This document shows positions 18,683-28,035 of a DNA stretch of 64,000 nt, in pieces. This DNA comes from Vibrio zhanjiangensis. GTDB lineage: Bacteria > Pseudomonadota > Gammaproteobacteria > Enterobacterales > Vibrionaceae. The first letter of the stretch is position 1; the number at the start of each line of letters is the position of its first letter. The notes under the pieces are model-generated. The model was not told the origin of the DNA. It ran no database searches and saw nothing but the letters and a program-made list of their open reading frames with translations. The stretch covers positions 1 to 64,000 of the forward strand of contig NZ_BSPW01000073.1 of the NCBI RefSeq assembly GCF_030161235.1, given 5' to 3'. A program made the position numbers and the translations under genes.

Positions 18683-19231
18683 TTACTGATTTCGCTCTTT
18701 GTAGGTGAGGTGTTTTTCTATTCTGAGTTTAGCTTGCTGGCAGCGTTGTAAACGCCTTTGTGTTGCTTCAAGCTTTTGAAAAGCCAATGCTTTATCATTT
18801 TCTGTTGTTTGGGAGTATTCTTGTTCAGATTGAGAAACCATGGCTTTCAGTTGCTGTTCCCATTTTTGATGTTGAGCTAGGTCTTGATATAGCGTATCGA
18901 GACTGTTCCGTTTTGACCCTTTACCAGTAGTATCTCGTTGTCTCACTTGGAACGAACTTAGCTCCTTTTTCAGTGCATCAAGCTGACAAATCAGTTTGTC
19001 AGATAAGTATTGTACTTTGCTTGATGAGTAAGGCTTTATTTTGAGCTGAGCTTCCAGCATCGCAAAGGTTTGTTTTGCTTCTTCAGTATAGGGAAGTAGC
19101 CGCTTAGATTGGCAGTGAAATAGAGTTTGGTCAAACAGTGGCTGATGATGCTCACCATATTGCTGATCTCTGTGGTTGGCCTCAGATTCAATTTGAACCA
19201 ATAGATCAGACAGAACATTTATTGGCGTCAT
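18683..19231 (-). CDS. priC: Primosomal replication protein PriC
   Basis: PriC (primosomal protein N'') loads DnaB helicase at stalled forks through contact with SSB and DnaB. The 182-residue protein is close to the E. coli length (175), all-helical and basic at the C-terminus, with the family pattern FDQTLFHC near residue 30 and QRRLQRC..A...IE near the end, followed by a final charged helix. The ATG at 19231 overlaps the stop of the upstream transporter (ATGA). A longer frame exists but its first 54 residues read the transporter gene in another frame. Neighbouring ybaM supports the call. It shares an operon with dinG, so the operon gathers several replication and repair functions. Confidence 0.85.
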   Translation of the reverse strand: MTPINVLSDLLVQIESEANHRDQQYGEHHQPLFDQTLFHCQSKRLLPYTEEAKQTFAMLEAQLKIKPYSSSKVQYLSDKLICQLDALKKELSSFQVRQRDTTGKGSKRNSLDTLYQDLAQHQKWEQQLKAMVSQSEQEYSQTTENDKALAFQKLEATQRRLQRCQQAKLRIEKHLTYKERNQ

Positions 19232-20007
19232 ACAGGGATAAACCAAGCTTCGTAGGCAAGTTTTATTGCTAGGATACTGACTACTGTGATGAACACAGGA
19301 CGAATAAACGTCGCGCCAAAACGAATCGCCGAATGAGCACCGACAAGAGCACCCGCCATCAAACAGACTCCCATCGTCAGCCCCAAGACCCAATCGATAT
19401 GACCAAGTATTGCAAAGGTTACCAGAGAGGTGAAGTTACTCGTAAAATTCATGGCTTTAGATAGACCAGAGGCGAGCAATATATTCAAGCGATACAAAGC
19501 CATTGAGCTCACTGTCCAAAACGCGCCAGTCCCTGGCCCTGCTAGGCCATCATAAAACCCTATGCTAAAGCCTTGTATATACTGCTTTCTTTTAAACTTC
19601 GGGCACGACACAGGTATCTCATTGGTTATGTTCGCTGGGGTTTTGTGCCAAACAGTATATAAAGCCGCTAATAAGATAATAAGTGGCAGAATTTTTTCTA
19701 ACCATTCGGTGCTGATAAGGTCAACCACTAGCGTACCGATTGTGGCACCTAAGAGGGTGGCAACGAAAGCACGCTTCCAACATTTGGGCCTAAATAGGCG
19801 CTTTCTATAATAGGTAAACGCGGCTGTTGAGGAAGCAAAGCTCGCGGCCAACTTATTCGTACCAAGAGCAATATGCGGTGGCAACCCTAGCGAAAGCAGG
19901 GCTGGAACTGTAAGCATACCACCGCCACCGGCAACCGCGTCAATAAATCCGGCAGCAAAGGCAACTAACGCTAATACCAACAGCACCGTTGGTTCAAAAA
20001 ATTCCAT
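19228..20007 (-). CDS. TSUP (TauE/SafE) family membrane transporter, YfcA-like
   Basis: A 259-residue inner-membrane protein with about eight hydrophobic segments and the two family repeats. The N-terminal repeat keeps GFIDAVAGGGGMLTVPALL and GTNKLAASFAS; the second has GFYDGLAGPGTGAFW and LSKAMNFTSN. These motifs mark the TSUP/TauE/SafE family (DUF81), whose members export sulfite, sulfoacetate or related anions; the substrate here is unknown. It lies 17 nt after dinG and overlaps priC by four bases (ATGA), so it is co-transcribed with them. Confidence 0.9.
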   Translation of the reverse strand: MEFFEPTVLLVLALVAFAAGFIDAVAGGGGMLTVPALLSLGLPPHIALGTNKLAASFASSTAAFTYYRKRLFRPKCWKRAFVATLLGATIGTLVVDLISTEWLEKILPLIILLAALYTVWHKTPANITNEIPVSCPKFKRKQYIQGFSIGFYDGLAGPGTGAFWTVSSMALYRLNILLASGLSKAMNFTSNFTSLVTFAILGHIDWVLGLTMGVCLMAGALVGAHSAIRFGATFIRPVFITVVSILAIKLAYEAWFIPV

Positions 20008-20024
20008 ACAATATCTTAACTTAA

Positions 20025-22097
20025 TTACTCGATGATTAGTTTAAACGGTGGCAGTGAGTTGATCAGCGCTTGCCCGTAACGCTTTGTTATAAGACGTCGG
20101 TCGAGGATGAGCACTTTACCAGAATCGCGTTCTTTTCGCAGCAGTCGGCCAACAGATTGAATCAATTTTTTGCTCGCTTCTGGGACAGCTATCTGCATAA
20201 AAGGGTTCCCCCCTTTACTTTCTATATATTCTGCGTGAGCTTGTTCGACAGGCGACGTCGGTACGGCAAAGGGTATTTTGGTAATAATCAGATTTTCCAG
20301 TAATTCACCCGGTAAATCTAGACCTTCTGAAAAACTACCTGTGCCAAATAATACGCTAGTTTTTTGGCATTGAACTAAGGTTTTATGCTTTTTTAGAATT
20401 TCTGAGCGAGAATTTTTACCCTGAACCTGCACTGACCAGCCACTTTTTTCAAATAAGGTGGCGATTGAATCATAGACCTGATTCATTTGCCAATAAGAAG
20501 AAAACAGGACAAGATTCGCTTTATTTTCTTCGATAAGTTTGGGCAGTGTATCGATTAACGCTTGCGTAAACTGCTCTTCTTGTGGCTCACAAGGCATTGT
20601 CGGTATGATGAGTTGTGCTTGATTTTGGTAGTCAAAAGGGGAAGCTAAGGCTAAGAATTTAACCCCATCTTGGGGGTTTTCGCTGATGCCAGCTTGACGA
20701 CAAAAAAAACGAAACGAGTTTAATGCGCGCAAAGTGGCGGAAACAAGCACGGCACCCATGCAGCGACTCCAAATTTGCTGGTCTAATTGCCAACCGATTT
20801 CTAACGGCGAAACATTGACTACAAAGTCTCCCTCTCTTTCCGGTGCTAACTCTAACCACCGAGCAAGAGGAGCACCTTTTTCTCTCTGAGGCTGTGCCAT
20901 GAGATGCCAGACTTGAGCAAGGTTATCCATACGCGTTATAAAAAAGCCCAGTTCTGCTAATGCAGGTTCTGCTAGTCGGCTGGCCAGTTCCCCATCTTTA
21001 ACACGCTCTGCGATAAGATCGGCCACTTTTGCCACCGATTGAGCGCCTTTTTGGCTGAGTGTCTTTAACTGTTTTGATTCTTGTTGTAGCCAATCGGGTA
21101 GCTCACCATGTTCAAAGCGGTAGCTGCCATCTTTAAATTGTGTCGCATCAAATCGGCTGGCAAGTTGGGTTAGCGAGGGAATCAGTTCTTGAATCGACGC
21201 TTGCAGTTCATTCCGAAACCGAGCGACTCGTTTTTCATCGGCAAGATTTGCAAGCTTTGTCACCGATTGGTTGAGTTTTTCGAGCCAACTGGCAGCACCT
21301 TTTAAACTGGCGGCGGCCGAGGCATGATCTCTGGCGACATTCGGCAGATGATGTGCTTCATCGAAGACATAGATGGTATTTTCTGGCTCGGGAAGTATCA
21401 CACCACCGCCAAGATCGGCATCTGCCATAACCAAGCTATGATTGGCAATGATGATATCGGTTTTATCCAGCTCAGAGCGCGCCTTTTGAAACGGACAGCT
21501 TCTGTGGGCTGACATGCTGAGATTACAGCTATGTTTGTCACTCACTATGGATTGCCATATTCCATCATCAATAGGCTTTGGCCAAGAATCTCTATCGCCA
21601 TCCCATTTATTTTCCGCCAGCTTTTGATGCATCAATTGCAGTTGTTCAATGTCTTTGGCTTTTGGTTTAGCGTCGAACATGGCGATTTGCTCTCCATTCG
21701 CTGCGCTCGCGACAGCCAATTTTTCAGCGCAGCAATACCGTTGTCTGCCTTTTGCAAGAATGAATGAAAATTCTTTGTCGATCAGTCTGCGATACAAAGG
21801 GAGATCTTTATCAATTAATTGCTCTTGCAGTGCGACAGTGGCGGTCGATATTACTACCTTGCGACGGTTAAACAGAGCGACAGGAATGGTTGCCATTAAA
21901 TAGGATAGCGATTTGCCAATCCCCGTGCCTGCTTCAGCAACGATCATACGAGTGGTTTTATGGTATTCCCCACATAAGGATTTTGTGATTTCCGCTGTGA
22001 GGTAATTTTGCGCGCGGCGAGGAATGAAGTTATCCAGTTGTGACTGCAAGTTTTGGTAGCTAGTACGAATGGTTTTTTGAATTTTACTGGTCGTCAT
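20025..22097 (-). CDS. dinG: ATP-dependent DNA helicase DinG
   Basis: A 690-residue superfamily-2 (XPD-like) 5'-3' helicase that removes R-loops and D-loops and helps forks pass transcription. Visible motifs: Walker A AEAGTGIGKS (Lys62), the DEAHH Walker B near residue 246, and the C-terminal motif GSFSEGLDLPG and QSVGRLLRKE. Cysteines in the RYCCAEK (about 122), HSCNLS and RSCPFQK segments fit the 4Fe-4S cluster domain. The length matches E. coli DinG (716). It is the first gene of a minus-strand operon. No LexA-type CTGT-N8-ACAG box was seen upstream, unlike the SOS-induced E. coli gene. Confidence 0.95.
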   Translation of the reverse strand: MTTSKIQKTIRTSYQNLQSQLDNFIPRRAQNYLTAEITKSLCGEYHKTTRMIVAEAGTGIGKSLSYLMATIPVALFNRRKVVISTATVALQEQLIDKDLPLYRRLIDKEFSFILAKGRQRYCCAEKLAVASAANGEQIAMFDAKPKAKDIEQLQLMHQKLAENKWDGDRDSWPKPIDDGIWQSIVSDKHSCNLSMSAHRSCPFQKARSELDKTDIIIANHSLVMADADLGGGVILPEPENTIYVFDEAHHLPNVARDHASAAASLKGAASWLEKLNQSVTKLANLADEKRVARFRNELQASIQELIPSLTQLASRFDATQFKDGSYRFEHGELPDWLQQESKQLKTLSQKGAQSVAKVADLIAERVKDGELASRLAEPALAELGFFITRMDNLAQVWHLMAQPQREKGAPLARWLELAPEREGDFVVNVSPLEIGWQLDQQIWSRCMGAVLVSATLRALNSFRFFCRQAGISENPQDGVKFLALASPFDYQNQAQLIIPTMPCEPQEEQFTQALIDTLPKLIEENKANLVLFSSYWQMNQVYDSIATLFEKSGWSVQVQGKNSRSEILKKHKTLVQCQKTSVLFGTGSFSEGLDLPGELLENLIITKIPFAVPTSPVEQAHAEYIESKGGNPFMQIAVPEASKKLIQSVGRLLRKERDSGKVLILDRRLITKRYGQALINSLPPFKLIIE

Positions 22098-22612
22098 AAA
22101 GGAGCCTTAGATTAGGAAAGGCGATGTTATCACATTTGGTTTGTGGGTAAGTAGTGGGTTAAATAACTCGCTTTCGTTCCAAAAATAGATCTCCTTCACA
22201 AAAAAAACTGAACCTTCAGAAACTTAGCTCACGGCACCTAGTTAAAAAGATATATCTTTATAAGTGTTTTCTTACTAGTTATATGTTCTGTTTATTAACA
22301 TTATTAAAACACAAATTGGATTTAAATTTTAATTTTCATCGTTTTTCTCAATGATGATAATTTGCCTTTTTTGTTTGGAAACCACCCTAATAAGGGTTGC
22401 ATATCAATTTATGTATCTGTTTTTATTGTACTTTATGTTTTTTTACCCGTTTTATTTATAGTATTTGACACCGAAGTAATTCTTTTGCAATCTAGTCCCG
22501 CAATTTAATGGCGGCAACATCTGACCGATAAGAGTTCGGAGTTGTCATCAAAAAACATAAAGGGAACCAAAAAAGGATTTCCCTCATTCTATAGAAAAGG
22601 CAGTGGATTATT
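22098..22612. other. AT-rich regulatory region between dinG and the porin gene
   Basis: No gene is visible in this 515-nt stretch between divergent genes. It contains a perfect 14-bp palindrome AAAGATATATCTTT at 22246-22259, many A and T tracts, and the porin promoter near its end. The porin leader is about 110 nt long and holds a small GGGAA/TTTCCC hairpin around 22560-22585, so control by small RNAs or by osmotic and envelope regulators is plausible. Confidence 0.6.
22465..22493 (+). promoter_or_regulatory. Predicted sigma-70 promoter of the porin gene
   Basis: A perfect -35 TTGACA (22465-22470) is followed after 17 bases by CAATCT, a three-to-four base match to the -10 box. Transcription would start near 22500 and give a leader of about 110 nt. 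Confidence 0.5.
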
Positions 22613-23656
22613 ATGAAAAAGACTCTAGTAGCTCTTTCAGTGCTAGCAGCAGCAGCAAACGTTAACGCAGGCGAAATTTACGCAACTGATGCGTCTAAAG
22701 TATCTCTATCTGGTGAAGTTGATGCATACGTTGCAACAACCGACGTTACTAATGCATCTAACGTCAACACAAAGCAAGACCCGTATGTTGTAGTTTGGGG
22801 TAAAATCCAACTTGATGCAGAACATAAGGTTAATGATGCGCTAACGGCTTTTGCATCGTTCGAAATTGAGTCTGCTAGCGATGTTTACGTTGGTGACAGC
22901 GACAACAATGCAAAATTTGATGATCTTTACGTTGGCGTAAAAACTGATGTATGGGGCGTTGCTGTGGGTGAAGTTGGTGATGTGGCTGCTTCAACAGATG
23001 CGATTGAAAAAGGCGATATCACTAACGAAGGTAACTTCTTTGGCGCAGCTGGCGGTCATCGCTCAGAATCTGATGGCCAAGGCATCGTATTTAAGTCTAA
23101 GCTAGGTGATAGCTTAGTATTTGTGGCTGACTTAAATACAGAGGCTAACGACAAAGTTGACAACACTTACGGTGCGTCTCTAGATTGGTCTATTAACGAT
23201 ATGTTCACTCTAGGTGGTTCTTTTGTAAGCGGTGAATCAGCAGAAAATGTCGATTACTCTTTAGCAGGTGTTGCGGCTTCTGCTGAATATAAAGGATTTT
23301 TGTTTGCTGCATCATACGGTCAGTTTGAAGGTGTAAACGATTGGGGCCTATTCGGCACAACAACTTCTTACTTTGACGGTGATGCGTACGGTGTTGCGGC
23401 TCAGTACACTATCGAAAAAACGCGTTTGTACGCTACTTACGATGTAATGGAACTTGACGAAGTACAAGTTGCTGGCGGAAGTAACCTTAATGCTAAAGGC
23501 GATCTAACTAACCTAGTGGTTGGTGTTGACTACGCTCTACTAGCAAACGTGAAAGTTTTTGCTGAATACCAAGCTGCTGACACATCTGATGACTTTAGTG
23601 CTGGCGCAAACCAAGATGGTGACTCATTCATTCTAGGTGCATACTACACATTCTAA
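22613..23656 (+). CDS. Outer-membrane porin, general Gram-negative type (OmpU/OmpC-like)
   Basis: This 347-residue protein has a typical signal peptide (MKKTLVALSVLAAAANVNA, cleaved before GEIYA), then alternating beta-strand patterns, acidic loops rich in D, E and N, and the terminal aromatic YYTF required for outer-membrane insertion by BAM. It resembles the trimeric 16-strand porins of Vibrio; whether it is OmpU, OmpT or a paralogue cannot be decided. The codon use is clean and highly expressed-like. The ribosome binding site is weak (AAAGGCAGTGG), and the leader is long. A terminator follows. Confidence 0.88.
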   Translation: MKKTLVALSVLAAAANVNAGEIYATDASKVSLSGEVDAYVATTDVTNASNVNTKQDPYVVVWGKIQLDAEHKVNDALTAFASFEIESASDVYVGDSDNNAKFDDLYVGVKTDVWGVAVGEVGDVAASTDAIEKGDITNEGNFFGAAGGHRSESDGQGIVFKSKLGDSLVFVADLNTEANDKVDNTYGASLDWSINDMFTLGGSFVSGESAENVDYSLAGVAASAEYKGFLFAASYGQFEGVNDWGLFGTTTSYFDGDAYGVAAQYTIEKTRLYATYDVMELDEVQVAGGSNLNAKGDLTNLVVGVDYALLANVKVFAEYQAADTSDDFSAGANQDGDSFILGAYYTF

Positions 23657-23682
23657 TTAACGGGTAATTAGAGTATTATTTA

Positions 23683-23709
23683 AGCCAACGCTTGTGCGTT
23701 GGCTTTTGT
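23683..23709 (+). terminator. Terminator after the porin gene
   Basis: AAGCCAACGC and GCGTTGGCTT pair around TTGT, followed by TTGTTATTT. It sits 26 nt after the porin stop and just before the next start codon. Confidence 0.8.
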
Positions 23710-23730
23710 TATTTATATAGGAATACCACA

Positions 23731-24396
23731 TTGAAAACGATTAACACGCTTCTTCTCGCTGTATTAGCATCTGCTATGTCTTATTCTGCTCAGGCTGTTG
23801 AATTGGACCTTGCTAGTGGTATTTCAGCACCAGTATTAAACGGCAAAAAAGTCAAAGATGATAACTTTGAGCTGGTGGCAGGCGAAAACCAGTTTGTGTT
23901 TGAATTTGCAGGTGAACTAAGAGACAATAACAGACGCAAATATTATTCTGCTCGCCCTTATATTGTCACTTTGGATCTGACGGGCGCTAAGACCTTAGAA
24001 GTGGGCCTTATCTCAAATAAACTGAGCAAGATTGAGCGCAACGTTAATAAAAAGCAGCCTATTTTTGAATTCACTGTTGATGGCAAGCAAGTACAAGATT
24101 CGCAGCAAATGCTGCCGCCAGCTGAGGGCGCATTTCCTTATTCAAATGTTCCGTTGCTGGTTGAAAACTTCAACAAAGAGCGTGGGCTGGTATTTGATTC
24201 AGGGAAAGTGATCGAGCTTAAAGCCGAGCTTGCCAAACTTGAGCAAGGCGAGGCTGTGGCCTCTGGTGAGCGCAAAACAACCACCATTGCTGGTGTGACG
24301 GAAACGGAAAGCACTTTGCAGCTAAAGCTTTGGTATCTAAAAGCCAGCAGTGAAGAGCGCAAAAACTTTAAACGCTGGATGATTGAGCAAGATTAA
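23731..24396 (+). CDS. DUF2057 family exported protein (CsgI/YccT-like)
   Basis: A 221-residue periplasmic protein of the DUF2057 family. The E. coli homologue YccT (CsgI) has been linked to inhibition of curli formation; the role in Vibrio is unknown. The signal peptide is KTINTLLLAVLASAMSYSAQA, with cleavage before VELD. Family motifs are LNGKKV, ENQFVFEF and the C-terminal LQLKLWYLKASSEERKNF. The start is TTG at 23731, with TAGGAAT eight bases upstream; an upstream ATG at 23692 lies in the porin terminator and would hide the signal peptide. A terminator shared with bioA follows. Confidence 0.83.
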   Translation: MKTINTLLLAVLASAMSYSAQAVELDLASGISAPVLNGKKVKDDNFELVAGENQFVFEFAGELRDNNRRKYYSARPYIVTLDLTGAKTLEVGLISNKLSKIERNVNKKQPIFEFTVDGKQVQDSQQMLPPAEGAFPYSNVPLLVENFNKERGLVFDSGKVIELKAELAKLEQGEAVASGERKTTTIAGVTETESTLQLKLWYLKASSEERKNFKRWMIEQD

Positions 24397-24403
24397 TTGC
24401 TAA

Positions 24404-24427
24404 AGAGGCCTCAAAACGAGGCCTTTT
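24404..24427. terminator. Bidirectional terminator between the DUF2057 gene and bioA
   Basis: AGAGGCCTC and GAGGCCTTT pair around AAAAC. A T run follows on the plus strand, and A residues precede it, which would serve bioA on the other strand. Confidence 0.8.
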
Positions 24428-24446
24428 TAACAAAAATGGCTCAACT

Positions 24447-25727
24447 CTACGCTTCGAAACAATTCGATTGTTGCAGCGCTTTTTCTATTGCCGTGATAAG
24501 TGCTTTGATATGGTCACTTTGGCTGATAAAAGGTGGCATCATATAGATAAGTCTGCCAAACGGTCTTATCCACACGCCTTGCTCAACAAATAGAGCTTGA
24601 ATCACTTCCATATTGACTGCACGTTTGGTTTCCACCACGCCAATCGCACCGAGCCACCGCACATCGCTCACAAGCTCATACTCAAGCAGATTAGGTAAGT
24701 ATTCTGCAAAGATTGACTCAATCACTTTCACTTGAGCCTGCCAATGGTTTTGCGCCAAAAGCTCAAGGCTTGTTCCCGCGACAGCGCAAGCGAGTGGATT
24801 AGCCATAAAAGTAGGACCGTGCATAAAGCAGCCAGCTTGTCCTGCGCATACCGTGTCGGCGACATTTTTTGAGGTGAGTGTTGCAGAGAGTGTCATATAG
24901 CCGCCTGTTAATGCTTTACCCACACACAGGATGTCTGGTTTGATGTTGGCGTGTTCACAAGCAAACAGTTTCCCAGTCCGGCCAAAGCCAGTTGCAATCT
25001 CATCAAGAATAAGCAACACACCAAACTCATCACATAAGCGGCGCACTCCCTGCAAAAACTTTGGGTGATAGATTCGCATCCCTCCAGCCCCTTGGACGAT
25101 AGGCTCCAAAATCACTGCCGCTATGTCTTGATGGTGCTCAGTTATTTTTGCCGTAAAGTCCTCTAAGTCACTCTCATCCCATGTCTGATGGAAGCCGACC
25201 TTGGGTGACGCGGCAAAGATATGTTCAGGCAAAAAGCCTTTATACAGAGAGTGCATAGAGTTATCGGGGTCAGTGACAGACATGGCCGCAAATGTATCAC
25301 CATGATAGCCATCTCTGAGTGTCAAAAACTTAGGCCGCCTTTGACCTTTGCTATGCCAGTATTGAAGCGCCATTTTTAAACTGACTTCGACGGCGACAGA
25401 TCCCGAATCTGCCAGAAATACCTGTTCTAGATTGTCTGGTACGATAGACAGCAGTGTTTTGCACAAGCTAATCGCAGGGTTGTGGGTAATGCCACCAAAC
25501 ATGACATGTGACATTTTACCGATTTGCTCGTGAGCGGCTTGATTGAGCTGCGGATGATTGTAGCCATGAATGGCGGCCCACCAAGAAGACATGCCATCGA
25601 TAAGCTGCCGGCCATTGTCTAGCTCAATGTGGACACCATTAGCGGAAGCTACAGGATAGCAAGTGAGAGGGTTCAATGTTGAAGTGTAAGGGTGCCAAAT
25701 GTGGCGACGATCAAATTCGAGATCCAT
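24447..25727 (-). CDS. bioA: Adenosylmethionine-8-amino-7-oxononanoate aminotransferase BioA
   Basis: BioA makes 7,8-diaminopelargonate from 8-amino-7-oxononanoate (KAPA), with S-adenosylmethionine as amino donor, the third step of the biotin ring pathway. The 426-residue protein shows the class III aminotransferase features: the N-terminal HIWHPYTS and GMSSWWAAIHGYNHP (substrate site), RDGYHGDT, LDEIATGFGRTG (PLP-binding Asp), and VGKALTGGYM with the PLP lysine. Length is as in E. coli (429). It is divergent from bioBFCD, and a BirA operator lies between them. Confidence 0.97.
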   Translation of the reverse strand: MDLEFDRRHIWHPYTSTLNPLTCYPVASANGVHIELDNGRQLIDGMSSWWAAIHGYNHPQLNQAAHEQIGKMSHVMFGGITHNPAISLCKTLLSIVPDNLEQVFLADSGSVAVEVSLKMALQYWHSKGQRRPKFLTLRDGYHGDTFAAMSVTDPDNSMHSLYKGFLPEHIFAASPKVGFHQTWDESDLEDFTAKITEHHQDIAAVILEPIVQGAGGMRIYHPKFLQGVRRLCDEFGVLLILDEIATGFGRTGKLFACEHANIKPDILCVGKALTGGYMTLSATLTSKNVADTVCAGQAGCFMHGPTFMANPLACAVAGTSLELLAQNHWQAQVKVIESIFAEYLPNLLEYELVSDVRWLGAIGVVETKRAVNMEVIQALFVEQGVWIRPFGRLIYMMPPFISQSDHIKALITAIEKALQQSNCFEA

Positions 25728-25757
25728 AAATAACCATTTGATTGATATTTAATCAGA

Positions 25758-25788
25758 TGTAAACTTTTGATTTTTAAAATTGTTGACA
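25758..25788. promoter_or_regulatory. BirA operator between bioA and bioB
   Basis: TGTAAAC-N17-GTTGACA matches the BirA site TTGTAAACC-N15-GGTTTACAA, with the exact spacing of the two half-sites and one mismatch in the right core. It lies between the divergent bioA and bioB, and the right half overlaps the -35 box of bioB. BirA with biotinyl-AMP would therefore shut off both operons. Confidence 0.85.
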
Positions 25789-25810
25789 GTGTATATTGTC
25801 AAGTTAGACT
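25783..25810 (+). promoter_or_regulatory. Predicted bioB promoter
   Basis: A perfect TTGACA at 25783-25788 with TAGACT 16 bases further (25805-25810). It overlaps the right half of the BirA site, as in the classical bio control region. Transcription would start close to 25817, giving a leader of about 35 nt. Confidence 0.6.
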
Positions 25811-25850
25811 AGCCAAGCCATTTTTAACAACTAACGTATAAGGAAGTCAT

Positions 25851-26903
25851 GTGGAAGCTCGTCATAACTGGACTGTCGAAGAAGTCCGAGCGCTAATGGC
25901 CAAGCCATTTATGGATCTCTTGTTTGAAGCACAGATGGTTCACCGTCAGTACCAGCAGCACAACTATGTTCAAGTCAGCACATTGCTTTCGATTAAAACG
26001 GGCGCTTGTCCGGAAGATTGCAAATATTGCCCGCAAAGCGCACGTTACCAAACGGACATTGAAAAGGAACGTTTGATGGAAGTAGAGCGCGTACTTGACG
26101 CTGCACAAAAGGCAAAGAGTGCCGGCTCAACTCGATTTTGTATGGGAGCCGCTTGGAAAAACCCTAAAGCGCGCGACATGCCACATCTGACAGAGATGAT
26201 CAAAGGTGTCAAAGATATGGGTTTAGAAACCTGTATGACACTTGGTATGCTTACGCCCGATCAAGCCAAGGAATTGGCCGATGCGGGGCTTGATTATTAC
26301 AACCACAATCTTGATACCTCTCCAGAGTTTTACGGCAATATTATTACTACGCGAACCTACCAGGACAGATTGGATACATTGTCACATGTCAGAGAGGCCG
26401 GAATGAAGATATGTTCAGGTGGTATTATTGGCATGGGAGAGAGTGCCAGTGATCGTGCTGGATTGCTGGTCGAATTGGCGAATTTGCCAACACACCCTGA
26501 AAGTGTCCCTATTAATATGCTAGTGAAAGTCAAAGGTACGCCACTTGAAGAGGTTGATGACGTTGAGCCCTTTGACTTTATCCGTTTGATTGCTGTCGCT
26601 CGTATTCTTATGCCCAAGGCAGCGGTGAGGTTATCTGCTGGCCGAGAGAATATGAATGAGCAGATGCAGGCTTTGTGCTTTTTGGCTGGGGCTAATTCGA
26701 TTTTCTATGGGTGTAAGCTCCTGACCACGCCAAATCCTTCCGAAGACAAAGATATGCAGTTGTTTGAAAAACTGGGAATCAATCGGCAAGAAGTTTCACA
26801 ACGGCCCGATGAAATTGAGGAGAATGCGTTACTTGATCGCGTGGCAGAACGAGTGGCGTCACGCCCAGCAAAAGGCGACTTATTTTATGACGCTGCCATT
26901 TGA
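25851..26903 (+). CDS. bioB: Biotin synthase BioB
   Basis: A radical SAM enzyme that inserts sulphur into dethiobiotin. The 350-residue protein carries the CPEDCKYC cluster motif with Cys53, Cys57 and Cys60, at the same numbers as E. coli BioB, followed by [32 protein letters not shown] and VKVKGTPL; the Arg and Cys residues that hold the 2Fe-2S cluster are in RLSAGRE and the CSGG segment. The start is GTG at 25851, five bases after AAGGAAG; the ATG two bases earlier is in another frame. It is the first gene of bioBFCD under the BirA operator. Confidence 0.97.
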   Translation: MEARHNWTVEEVRALMAKPFMDLLFEAQMVHRQYQQHNYVQVSTLLSIKTGACPEDCKYCPQSARYQTDIEKERLMEVERVLDAAQKAKSAGSTRFCMGAAWKNPKARDMPHLTEMIKGVKDMGLETCMTLGMLTPDQAKELADAGLDYYNHNLDTSPEFYGNIITTRTYQDRLDTLSHVREAGMKICSGGIIGMGESASDRAGLLVELANLPTHPESVPINMLVKVKGTPLEEVDDVEPFDFIRLIAVARILMPKAAVRLSAGRENMNEQMQALCFLAGANSIFYGCKLLTTPNPSEDKDMQLFEKLGINRQEVSQRPDEIEENALLDRVAERVASRPAKGDLFYDAAI

Positions 26904-28035
26904 CTCTCGAATTTTAGACGCGGTTGCCAAACGTGAGCGCCAAGGACTGACAAGATCAATACGCACGATAGAAGCGGGCAATACCCCAAGTTTGTCGTAT
27001 CAAGCAAAGACATTGACGAATTTCTCGAGTAACGACTACTTGGGGCTTGCAGCAGACAAGCAGCTTTCACTGGAATGGCAGCGTGGTATTGACCTATACG
27101 GTAATGGCAGTGGTGCCTCGCCTTTAGTGACTGGTTTTTCGAAGGCTCATGCGAATCTAGAGTCATCTCTATGCGATTGGCTGGGGTTTGAGCGCGCCAT
27201 TTTGTTTGGTTCAGGTTTTTCGGCCAATCAGGCTTTACTATTCAGCCTGCTTAAAGAAGGTGATTTGTTGGTGCAAGATAAGCTCAATCACGCTTCTTTG
27301 ATGGAAGCGGGTATGTTTTGTCCGGCAACAATGAAACGCTTTCGTCATAACGATGTTGAACATCTTAAACGTATCCTCACGAAAAGCGCACTGGTTGTTA
27401 CTGAAGGCGTGTTTAGCATGGATGGTGACATATCACCATTGGCGGATATCCAGAAGTTAACCACCTTGCATTCTTGGCTGATGGTTGATGATGCACATGG
27501 CCTTGGCGTTTTGGGCAGTGAAGGTCGGGGAAGTTGTGATTTTGCCGAGGTTAAACCCGATATACTCGTGGTGACTTTTGGTAAAGCACTTGGTTTATCG
27601 GGCGCAGCCATTATGTGCTGTGAAAATTTGGGCGATTATTTAGCCCAATTTGCCAAACATCATATGTATTCGACGGCTATGCCTCCATCACTTGCTTACG
27701 CCATTACCCAAAGTATAGAGAGAGTACGAATCCAAGAGTGGCGGCGTGATAAGCTCAATGAGTTGCAATGCGAATATCACCAGTGTTTTTCCTTTCTTAA
27801 TGGGTATGTTGATACCAGAACACCAATTAAACCTCTACTATTTGGCGATAATATTGATATTTTACATATTTCGAAGGAGCTCGCTGAACGTGGATTCTGG
27901 TTGACAGCCATCAGACCGCCGACGGTAGCGAAGGGGAGTGCTCGCCTGAGAGTCACATTGACAGCCAATCACACGATTGAGCAGGTCAGGAAACTAGCCA
28001 AATCAATCGAAATAGCAATGGATAAGGTGGTTTAA
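26887..28035 (+). CDS. bioF: 8-amino-7-oxononanoate synthase BioF
   Basis: A PLP-dependent alpha-oxoamine synthase that condenses pimeloyl-ACP with alanine to KAPA. At 382 residues it has the E. coli size (384). Features: [20 protein letters not shown] (PLP-ring Asp), [12 protein letters not shown] with the PLP lysine, and the C-terminal [18 protein letters not shown]. The chosen ATG at 26887 overlaps the last 17 bases of bioB; a longer frame inside bioB is not family-like. Its stop overlaps bioC (TAATG), so translation is coupled. Confidence 0.95.
   Translation: MTLPFDSRILDAVAKRERQGLTRSIRTIEAGNTPSLSYQAKTLTNFSSNDYLGLAADKQLSLEWQRGIDLYGNGSGASPLVTGFSKAHANLESSLCDWLGFERAILFGSGFSANQALLFSLLKEGDLLVQDKLNHASLMEAGMFCPATMKRFRHNDVEHLKRILTKSALVVTEGVFSMDGDISPLADIQKLTTLHSWLMVDDAHGLGVLGSEGRGSCDFAEVKPDILVVTFGKALGLSGAAIMCCENLGDYLAQFAKHHMYSTAMPPSLAYAITQSIERVRIQEWRRDKLNELQCEYHQCFSFLNGYVDTRTPIKPLLFGDNIDILHISKELAERGFWLTAIRPPTVAKGSARLRVTLTANHTIEQVRKLAKSIEIAMDKVV

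Noticed and set aside
19232..19393. Longer N-terminus for priC
   Set aside because: These codons read the TSUP transporter gene in another frame and the ATGA overlap at 19228-19231 fits the shorter form.
22098..22200. LexA box in front of dinG
   Set aside because: No CTGT-N8-ACAG or similar palindrome was found in the upstream region.
26764..26886. Longer N-terminus for bioF inside bioB
   Set aside because: The residues are not family-like; [13 protein letters not shown] at 26887 fits BioF.
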